Source: Cryptomeria japonica (Eukaryota > Streptophyta > Pinopsida > Cupressales > Cupressaceae). From it: a stretch of 64,000 nt of DNA. Shown here in pieces: positions 55,817-64,000 of this stretch. The notes below the pieces were generated by a model. It made no database searches, was not told where the DNA came from, and was given only the letters and a program-made list of their open reading frames with translations. How positions within the stretch are numbered: the first letter of the stretch is position 1; each line of letters opens with the position of its first letter. The stretch covers positions 343,099,870-343,163,869 of the forward strand of contig NC_081412.1 in the NCBI RefSeq assembly GCF_030272615.1, in the 5' to 3' direction. Both the position numbers and the translations under genes were made by a program.

Positions 55817-57910
55817 TTTTATGACTGATGTGACCTAGAGTTGTTTGTGATGTAGAAGTCAAGATCAAGTTTGGAGCTAGTTGTTCATTTAACGTATTGT
55901 TTGAGAGAAGAAACTAAGATTTAGTCTGGTTTCAGGAAAGATCTATCCTGTGTAAGATGTGATTAAGTTACCTAGTTTGATTTGAAAGAAGTGACTAAGA
56001 CTCGGTCTGGTTTCAGGAATGATCTATCCTATGTAAGACATTATCTAAGTAACTTAAGTTTGATAAATGGATGATTGAACTAGCTGAAAGATGATTGACA
56101 AAATTGTGCAACACAATGACAAAAGTACATTGTTTAGATTTGTTTATGCTAGGATGATGATAACCAGTTTTATGCTTGTTGTAGACCATTTTCAGGAAAT
56201 TTTGACTGTTATGGGCTGACAAAATCAGAGATTCGTACGACAGGGTTTATAAGACTAGACGACAGTTAATAGCTTTAGGACGATGAAAATAGTATTTTGT
56301 ACGAGTTGTTGTCTAGGTTCGTACGATAGGTGGGTATACCTCAGACAACAAAATGATGAATGTGATTATTTTTTGTACAACATAGGACCAGGGCTCAGAC
56401 AATACTTCCCTAAGCAGGACGACTGTTTATCAGATTTCATACAACACATAATTGAGACTCAGACGACAAACTGTAAGGCTTGATGAATTTTCGTATGAAA
56501 ATAGGTATTTAGTAGGACGATAAATTAGAAGACTCATACAATAGTTTACTCGACAGAGGCAAAACTTTTGACAGATAGAGTTTTCAATGACTGACGATGA
56601 CCAGTGTTGAGATGGACTGAGTTTTTGATAGCTGATGTAGGTTAGTTTGTGACACGGACAAAGTTTTGACCACTAAGTTGTTTATTGTTTTCTCCAGTTT
56701 TGGTATTCCAGTTTCAGTTTCAGGGATGAAAACACAGTAAACACACAATATGTATAATGACTTCAATCACAACATGCTAACCCTACGGAAATTGGTGAGA
56801 GAAGAAAACCTTTGCTTGTTGACCTAGGTACACACCCAATAGCTAATCAGAATATTGTTGCTGAGTCTCACACAATGGATTCTCAACACCGTATTAGCCG
56901 ACTCCAAATGCTAATGGGAAAAATATATGGCAAGTGTCTTGGGAGAGTTACTATCTCTCTTGCACAAAGATTATCCCTCCTTTCGAAGGTGAACCGAGTA
57001 GCCTCTATCTTATAGTTCTTAGTCAGGAATTCTATTTGAAATTACCCCTTGAAGTCACACAAGCATTATTGAGGCCTATATCCCAACAAGGTACCGAAAC
57101 AAGTTGTAGTCATGTAAACGTGATTGAGACCGTGAGGCCCTACAAAATGCTCAATATGAGAGATCTCAAAGAGAAAACTCAAATAATCCTTTCCTCTGAA
57201 ACTTTAATCAACCAGAGGCCTATTTATTATAGTGAGTTAGAATGCACAGGTTCAACTATACTCACTTGGGTTGTTCTCACAGGGTGATTACTTTTTCCCA
57301 CTGTGACAGGCCCGCTAAAGGTACACAAATCTCAAACTTTAGAAAAAGCCTCAAGGGTCTGGATTTCTGATTGTCTATGTAGACAAGAGCATACTCTCCT
57401 ACCTCTCAAAATTTTCTTATAACATGAAGGATAGATTTGTTCATTAACTAGATAGCAATTTAGGTACCTAAAAATGAATTCAAAGAATACACGATGTTTA
57501 CTTGAATCTCCTCAGGCAACCTACAAAGACAACAAATCAGTAGTCATATTGTCTTTGTTTGACAAGCATATTCTTCGACAAGCGTTCTGCAAAAACTGAC
57601 TAGGCTATAAAAATTCCTTAGACAAATGAACAACAAGCTAGGGTCAGTGTTAGTATGATAAAAAATTGAATAAGAAAAACTGAAGAATGAAATATGCTTT
57701 TAACCCAAAAACACAAAATATCGTACGATGATTCTCACCAAGCTATACGATAATTCGTATGAGATCGCACGATATCTGTAGTTTGTCATTCGGACATATG
57801 GGAAATCTCGTACGATATTTAGCAGTAACTGTAAGGACAAAATCCGAAAAAATAAAAATCTAAAAAAAAAAGAAAAAGTTAGTCTTTGAGGCTGAAAGAT
57901 GTAGTCTTCT
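55817..57910 (-). other. Leader (5' untranslated region) of element B
   Basis: Two kilobases without a recognised domain. Notable are a duplicated 70-base word (cggtctggtttcaggaatgatctatcctatgtaag-type, near 55927 and 55997) and repeated TCGTACGA-like words between 56229 and 57830. Open frames here on the + strand (56812-57290) show no protein family I recognise. Confidence 0.5.
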
Positions 57911-57928
57911 GCCCCATGGTGGGTGCTA
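57911..57928 (-). promoter_or_regulatory. Primer binding site of element B
   Basis: The - strand reads agcacccaccatggggc, a decayed form of TGGCGCCCACCGTGGGGC, a common primer site in Tat-type plant elements, four bases inside the LTR. Confidence 0.7.
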
Positions 57929-57932
57929 GAAA

Positions 57933-59148
57933 TGTGTGTGTGAAAAGTGGAATAAGTATCTCCAATCTGTAAGACACAACACTTGAATTAAGTCATTACA
58001 TGTATGGTTAGATAGATATAAGCATAAATAATAAAACCATAACAAATCAACCAATTGCCTTCTAAAAGATGTGAGTATAAACTTGCTCTTAGATTTGTAT
58101 AAGCAATACCAGTGACTAGACTACACCAAGACGAAGGATTTAATCTATATGAGCATGATATTAATCTAAATGGATGCAAGATGGATGAAAGATTGATGAA
58201 TAGTAAGCTATATGAATTCAAGCAATCATAATTGAACTAAATATGCAAAAAGCTAAACTAAGATGCAATGATCTCAAAAAGCAAGCACAATATCTTCAAT
58301 GACTCCAGAGCAAAAACTGCATAATAACAATAAATTTCCAGGGTGTTTTTAATGAGAGATGAAGGTTGAATTTATAGAGAATCACAAGAGAGACCAACAG
58401 TCAAGATCAATTAGCAACGAGCGGTTGAGATTATTCAAGAAAAAGCACAATTTTAGGATAATTAAAATAATTGAGGGATCAGATTCAATTAACCTTGAGA
58501 TAGATTCCAATTATATCTTGATTGAAATGCATTCAAATTATAAGTTTGAGTTTGCATTGGAGACAAAATTCAATTAATTCCATGCACTTGTGATAAAATT
58601 AGGTGATTCCATGCATATTCTTTATTTTATTCAAGAAAAGAATCTTTTCAATGCAACTGAACTTCTTTTCTCAAAATCTTTGAGTCCCAATTTTAGAAAA
58701 TGATTAATAATTCACTTTAATTGTTTTTTTTCTGATTTCAAGTTATCTCAATTTAGAAGAAGAAATAATATCTCAAGTTTAATCTCTCTTTCAATTCAAT
58801 TCTTTTATTTCATTTTCAATTTAACTCTTGCTTTGCATATTGATTCCTCTTTTGTAATAAATTAATTCCTTTTTATGATTAATGACAAATTATTAATTAA
58901 TTATATATGCTAGGATATTTAATAAATTAAACAAGATAATTGATCAAAATGATTTTCTTGGAATAATTTAATTAATTAAATAAATATTTAATTAATATAG
59001 AATAATTCACTTGCCATGTGACATTTAATGATTGAACAATTAATTAATTATGTGCTCAAGATTGATTTAATTGCCTTTGGTTAGGACCATGGTGATGTTG
59101 TCAAGATTAGGGGCCCATGGCTTAGGTGACCAATTTTAGGATACTACA
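57933..59148 (-). repeat. 5' LTR of element B (1216 bp)
   Basis: Begins tgtgtgtgtgaaaagtgg and ends ggatactaca on the + strand, matching 41880-43093. It is followed by TSD agcat (59149-59153). Confidence 0.93.
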
Positions 59149-59153
59149 AGCAT

Positions 59154-60200
59154 GCCATATATTTTATCAGGAAGAACCTGTAGGAAGAAGAGTTAAACTA
59201 CACAATAATAGAGAAATAAATGTTAACAGTAGTGTATTCCCTCAATAAATTTAGGCATTATATCACTGGTTACCCAGTGTTTGTTCATACTATCCGTGCA
59301 ACTATCAAATATCTCATGAATAAACCTTTGGTAATAGGCAAAATAGCTACTTGGTTATTGTTTCTGTAAGACTTTGATATCACCATCATAGACAAACCAG
59401 GGAAGGCCAATGTGGTAGCAAATTTTCTTTCAAGGCTTACCACACCTAACAATGAACTTGTTATAGATGACTCATTTCTAGATGAGAACCTCTTTGCTAT
59501 CAATACTTATACACCATGGTATGGAGATATAGCCAATTATTTGGTTTAATCCAAAGTTCCTCCATAATTCTCACATAAGGAGAAAATACTACTGGTAGAG
59601 AAGAGCTTTCCATACCCTTGGATTGCAGGATGTTTATATTATACTAGACTAGATAAAGTCATGCGAAGATGTGTTAGAGAAGATGAGACATAAGGTATTC
59701 TTAATGTCTACCATGATGAACCATGTGGAGGACATTTTGCTGCAAAAATGACATCAATGAAGATACTCAACACTGGATATTACTGGCCATTGCTACACAA
59801 GGATGTCATAAAGTGTACAAGGAAGTGTGATAGATGTCAACGAATGGGGAGACAAACTAAGTCTGATGAGATGCCTTTACAAACATAGGTGGTTGTCACT
59901 CCATTTGATAAATGGAGAATGGACATTTCTCTAGGGGATTGGGCATTATTATATGACTCTAGATATCAAGATAATCAAGGGAAATTACATAAAAGGTGGA
60001 TGGGGCCATATGAGATTGCAGAAGTCTTTGACAATAGTGTTGTAAGTCTCACCATTTTGGATCCAGTCCATTTTAAGTTGTTGGTAAACTATCATTGACT
60101 TCACCTCTATCACAAGCCTACTACTAAATAGGAGTTCCTATAGCAATTCACGACCAATTCAAATTTAAAACTTCTTGCAGCACCATTTGGCAGGCTTCCT
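59154..60200 (+). pseudogene. Rest of RNase H and deleted integrase of element C
   Basis: It resumes AIYFIRKN, YTIIEK, VYSLNKFRHYITGYPVFVHT, IKYLMNKPLVIGK and DFDITIIDKPGKANVVANFL. The integrase zinc region is VYHDEPCGGHFAAKM and KCDRCQRMGRQTKSDEMPL, with HHCC complete, unlike A. Then PFDKWRMDIS is joined directly to LGDWALLYDSRYQDNQGKLH, WMGPYEIAEVF. Compared with A about 640 bases, including the second and third catalytic acidic positions, are deleted near 59932. Confidence 0.85.
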
Positions 60201-60833
60201 AGTTTGCCACGTGATGAATAAGTTTTAACTTCCTTCTTCCTAATAAAGTTTTCATGTACACATGAAAACACTTTTTTTCATCTTTCATTGTCATTCCACC
60301 TCATCACCTATCTTTCATTTTCATCTGTACTCATATTTCTTAATCTCTTCGGATTAGTTGTCATGTTGCTTGCTTATACGACAATCACATCAACACCTGT
60401 ACTGATTACTTTTTATGCTTTTCCATCTCAGGTACATGTGCATATATTGTAATTATTACTTTTCATGGCATTTCCTTCAAGCTATTTCCCATTATAATTA
60501 ATTATTTTTATATCATTTATTTGGCTCATTGTCTTTTATTTCTATCCCTTTCCATATGTGGACCCATGCGACATTTTTGGTTGGGGGAGGGGTCATTATA
60601 TTGCAAAAAAACTTCAACTTTTTTTTTATGAACTATCCTAAGCCTAGAGTCATGTTTCCTTTTAAATTATTCTTCAGACCACCCTAATATCTTTAGTTCA
60701 TACGTGTGACAAAATAGATGTTATCATTAACTCCATAGAATGTGAAGGTTGCGGGTAGTAAGACATTAAAATTTGGTAAGCTTCAGTTACAAGGAAATTG
60801 CTCTATTTTGAGAAAGGCTTAAATTTTGGAGAG
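60201..60833. other. Spacer of element C with internal PPT-like tract
   Basis: AT-rich. The purine tract ggttgggggaggggtc at about 60579-60594 corresponds to the G-tract of element A at 4142-4157. No other feature recognised. Confidence 0.5.
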
Positions 60834-63224
60834 ATGGGAGGACAACCCATTAGGCATGAGCTTGTAGATCATGAACTCCTTTCAGATGGTGAGTGTGAAC
60901 CTGTGTTTTGAGTGAGTGGGTGGCTAGATTATTTTCTCAAACTTGAGAGCTTTGACAATGGAATAGCCTATGAATTTGTATTCACATTTCAACAAGGAGA
61001 AGCCATGGTGTGAGGGATTAAGATAGTAGCTATAGAGGAGAAAACAATAGAGGTTACTGGGCTACCTACAGATAGAGAAAAGTGTTTAGATACATTTGAT
61101 GCAAGGTCAGCTAGATCTGGATTCACACTTCTTGGAGATCCTCCATTAAGGGTTAGTAGGTAGGGCATAAGTAGGATGTCTTTGCCAGAAGAATGGGCCT
61201 CTAGAGTAGTATATATTATCAAATATCTCACCTGTGAAGGTTGACAATCTTTGCTCCATGCTGAGTTTTAAGATGCTCTCTCATCTCTGCCATAATAGAC
61301 ATATGAATGTTCCAAGTGTCTTGTATCATAATATGTTGAAGAGGATGACTACATAAACACAAAAAGATAGGGAAAATTTTGTTACCCATCATTGTTTGAT
61401 TAAATTGTTAGTAGAAAGAAGTTTGCATGAAACAAGTCATGGGTTATCTTGGGACAATTTTTTTCAAGAATGAAAGAATTTGAAATTTAGAGCCTGTGCT
61501 TCAACCCACCATTTCTAGGATGAGAGGGTCAATAAAATCAACACTAGGAGCTTCATCTTCACAGACTCATAATGAACAAATTCTTTCTGAAGAAGAAAGT
61601 GCTAGCCCTGAAAAGGTGAAAAGATTGCAAACCCTAGTTCCCCCATCCTCTACCAAATGACAAAAGAAGTTTTATGTAGGAGACACTACTCAGACATAAA
61701 AAGTAATGAGGAAACAAGAGGTAATTACTAAAAAGGTAGCAGGTGCCAAAAAGGGTAGTCCTCATAAACTTAGGACAAATGAAACAAAACCCTCATCTGC
61801 AATTCCTCCTATAGCCAAACCAAAAACAATGTTAATAGAAAATTCTAAAATGCCTTTAAGGTGAAGTAAGAGGGAAGGCATAAAACTAAGGGTAGAGTAA
61901 AACTAGCTCCATAATAAGTGGTCATACAGAGTGACATTAAGTCAGATAATGACTCTGTTGAGGAATTGGTAAATAAAATGTATGGTAAATCATCTTCCAG
62001 GTTACAACAACGGTCATCTTTCCTTGACGATTCTCCACTAGAAAATGCATCCATGGAAGGAGGTGAGGGGATATCTTTATCAGCTGAGTTAAATACACTA
62101 TTTGAAAAAGGGATGGTCAAACAGAAATGCAAAGAATGGTTGGTTTAGATAAACTTGCACTAGTTGCAGAGAAGATGTCTTCTGTAAAGGAAATGAAGAT
62201 GAATTTACCAATACCTCCACCATTTTTGTGGTCATATTTGTTACTAGAAATGCATCAATCTATTCAAGAAGAACGAGAAACCTGGAGGAGAGAGAAAGAA
62301 AAGTTGCAGAATGATATTAATAGGAAGGATAAAGAAATTTTGAAATTAAAAGCTAGTATAGGGCAAATTATGGAATTAGTTCCTCAAATTATCCAGTGTA
62401 GACCTCCACCCAGGGTATATTCTCTTCACTTAAAAGAATTATACCTTTCGTATCAATTGTCAAGAGAATTCTCCGGTATTTTTTCTTCTCTTTTAACTTC
62501 TAAGTAATTTTTGTGTGCATATGAAATCTCAAGCTCTTTTGATAAGAATTTGCTTTGTGAGCTATACCTACAAAATTATGTTGTCCCTATTGATACCCTT
62601 TGGAACCCTCTTTTGTATATTGTTGATGTTGAACTCAGCATTCATGTCCTATATTCAAAATCAAAATAATTGGGGACAACAATTTAGGAAATACAAAGAT
62701 GTGGAGCTAACTACTCCATTGGAATTGAGGGTTGAAACATCTGATTCGATTAATGTGTTATGCCAATGGAACCAGAATTTTTGTGACACCAAATGCAGGG
62801 ATATTGTTAAGGTATTAAGGGAACAAGTATACCAAGATTATGAAAATGTGGCCTAAACCTTAGCATGAATAGTATTTGGTTATCATTCTTAGAGGTGGAC
62901 TGGGTTACCAGATGAATTGAAGCAGCAAGAACTACACTCCCTTCAGAATTATTATGCAGTAGTGAAAAGATCAGTGAGATACATTCAGTTAGGTAGATCA
63001 ATACAAGAAAGATGGATTCCACTTACATTTCATCCTCCACTATTGTTGTGGTCTGTTCCAAATTGGAAGGATCTTCAATCATACAACAAGGAATTTGAGG
63101 ACTCCCGATGGAAAGAAATAGAAGAAACTCAAGGTTTTTATTGGAATCCACTTGTTCAAGCCACAGGGAAAAGTGAAGTCACTGATCTTAGAGAAGAAAC
63201 CTTAGAGGAGCATGCCAATGCTTA
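60834..63224 (+). pseudogene. Env-position extra ORF of element C
   Basis: Starts MGGQPIRHELVDHELLSDGE. Shared blocks with element A: VAIEEKTIEVTGLP, DARSARSGF, MSLPEEWASRVVYI, KYLTCEG, then decayed forms of the FKLLSHLRHG and LIKLLVERSLHETSH regions. Downstream (not available in A) are a Ser/Lys-rich linker, a charged helix (EERETWRREKEKLQNDINRK), the word LYLQNYVVPIDTLWNPLLYI near 62570 and a C-terminal part with IQLGRSIQERWIPLTFHPPL and WKEIEETQGFYWNPLVQATG. At least three frame changes and many stops. About 790 codons if whole. No signal peptide or convincing membrane helix in the main frame. Function unknown. Confidence 0.65.
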
Positions 63225-63242
63225 AGGACAAGCATTAGTTAG

Positions 63243-63252
63243 GCTGGGGGAG
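63243..63252 (+). promoter_or_regulatory. Polypurine tract of element C
   Basis: gctgggggag directly before the LTR start TGATGAG. Confidence 0.8.
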
Positions 63253-64000
63253 TGATGAGTCACCTTTTTGGTCTTTTTATATGACCTCTATGTTGAATTA
63301 GAACTATCATTTCATGATTAAGACATTGTGATTATGATAGATATAAGCCTTTTTGTGTTTGACTCATGAACCTTGTTATCTGCTAGATAGCCTTATAAAT
63401 GATATAAGAAATCTATATTAATGATGTGGAATTGGTTGACTAAATGTTGATTAAAGGAAATATTATGCATATGTATGTTGTGCATGTTAACCTCGGTGTG
63501 TGTTGCTAGTAAGACTGAATCAGCAAGGGACATCTATTATTGCTTCATAGAGTTGCAGTCACAATCAGATGGAATTAGCTAAACCAATCAAGCCAGTAGC
63601 AGATGCTTTAATAAGACACCTAGGTGCAGTTGAGGCAGTTGTTTGTTTCAGAAATCTGTTAGATAATCGAGGATATCTAGAGAGAGATTTGTTCTATATT
63701 TGTGCATGAGACTGAGTCTTGAGATGATTTATTTTTCTATGTATTTACTTTCAATAGAATTTATCCTCCTAGTTTGTTTGGAGTGGATTGACTGAGTAAT
63801 AGTTATAGAATTTCTTATAAATCCATCAGCTTAAGGATGGAATAATGTAATGCAGTTTTATCTTTTATCATAACTTAGTATATTTTGTTTTACAATCTGA
63901 ATAAAGAGTAAGAGACTTCATTTATGTCATCATTATTGTCAAATAATCACTATCTCAATGATATTGTCATAGTTCTTAGATCTGGTTAGGATTCTGGAAG
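63253..64000 (+). repeat. 3' LTR of element C, cut by the window edge
   Basis: Matches 34708-35452 closely from tgatgagtcacc to gattctggaag. It carries several small indels relative to the 5' LTR. Confidence 0.92.

Larger units (their letters stand above)
41880..59148 (-). mobile_element. Element B: complete Tat-like Ty3/gypsy retrotransposon with antisense gene
   Basis: It has two LTRs of about 1.2 kb in direct orientation, TSD agcat, a PBS-like site inside the right LTR and a PPT inside the left LTR, so it reads right to left. The internal order is leader, gag, protease, long spacer, RT, RNase H, second (archaeal-type) RNase H, integrase. A second RNase H is diagnostic of the Tat lineage. 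Between integrase and the 3' LTR lies an antisense plant-mobile-domain gene. At 17.3 kb it is large but within the range of Tat elements. The coding parts contain stops, so it is non-autonomous now. Confidence 0.92.
34708..64000 (+). mobile_element. Element C: Athila-like Ty3/gypsy retrotransposon, split by element B
   Basis: The 5' LTR starts TGATGAGTCACC at 34708, and the same sequence restarts at 63253 after a PPT. PBS, gag, protease, RT, RNase H, integrase and an env-position ORF lie between. It interrupts the integrase of chromovirus D. The candidate left TSD is ccttt (34703-34707), and the right one is outside the window. Element B (41880-59148) interrupts RNase H. Without B the internal part plus one LTR is about 11.3 kb. 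Confidence 0.88.

Noticed and set aside
56812-57287. + strand frames in the leader of element B
   Set aside because: No recognisable family, overlapping frames, and position in the untranslated leader of a - strand element.
62515-62856. Hydrophobic frame (LLIPFGTLFCILLMLNSAF) that could look like an env membrane anchor
   Set aside because: The frame continuous with the upstream part reads LYLQNYVVPIDTLWNPLLYI, a more protein-like sequence. The hydrophobic reading is out of frame at that point.

Overview
The window is intergenic plant DNA made almost entirely of nested, decayed transposable elements. I see no intact host gene, rRNA, tRNA or CRISPR array. Athila-like, Tat-like and chromovirus Ty3/gypsy elements, a plant L1 LINE with a C-terminal RNase H, Copia-like LTRs and a tRNA-related SINE point to a seed plant with a large genome. 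A gymnosperm is plausible, but the sequence does not prove it. Nearly every reading frame is interrupted by stops, often TAG where CAG or TGG would be expected.

Layout. 1-3212: 3' end of a + strand Copia-like element with a long coiled-coil extra ORF and its 3' LTR. It sits in the env-position ORF of element A. 3213-15685: element A, a - strand Athila-like element (extra ORF, integrase, RNase H, RT, protease, gag, PBS, start of an LTR). Its gag is split by an unclassified DNA transposon at 9453-14270 (26-bp terminal inverted repeats, arrays of GTAC-centred palindromes inside each end, about 3 kb GA-rich core with a 500-N gap). 15686-17952 and 27576-29258: chromovirus-type LTR and other non-coding DNA, probably one sequence split by a LINE at 17953-27561 that has a 3.2-kb repeat-filled 3' UTR. 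29259-29463: Copia-like LTR fragment. 29465-34165: probable LTR of a - strand chromovirus D, holding a 787-bp unit in three tandem copies, each with the same SINE. 34166-34707: the integrase C-terminus and chromodomain of D. 34708-64000: element C, a + strand Athila-like relative of A inserted into D. It carries a piece resembling an acyl-activating enzyme in its 5' LTR interval. C is split inside RNase H by element B (41880-59148), a complete 17.3-kb Tat-like element on the - strand with two LTRs and a perfect 5-bp target-site duplication.

Relations between parts. Insertion order can be read directly: B is younger than C, and C is younger than D. The DNA transposon and the Copia-like element are younger than A. 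A and C share gag, pol and an env-position ORF, so each serves as a reference for breaks in the other.

Three retrotransposon groups here carry non-canonical ORFs: the coiled-coil ORF at the left, the env-position ORF of A and C, and in B an antisense plant-mobile-domain gene with its own TATA box and a phase-0 GT-AG intron. The strongest candidates for undescribed biology are the palindrome-array DNA transposon, the antisense spliced gene in B, and the gene fragment in the LTR of C.
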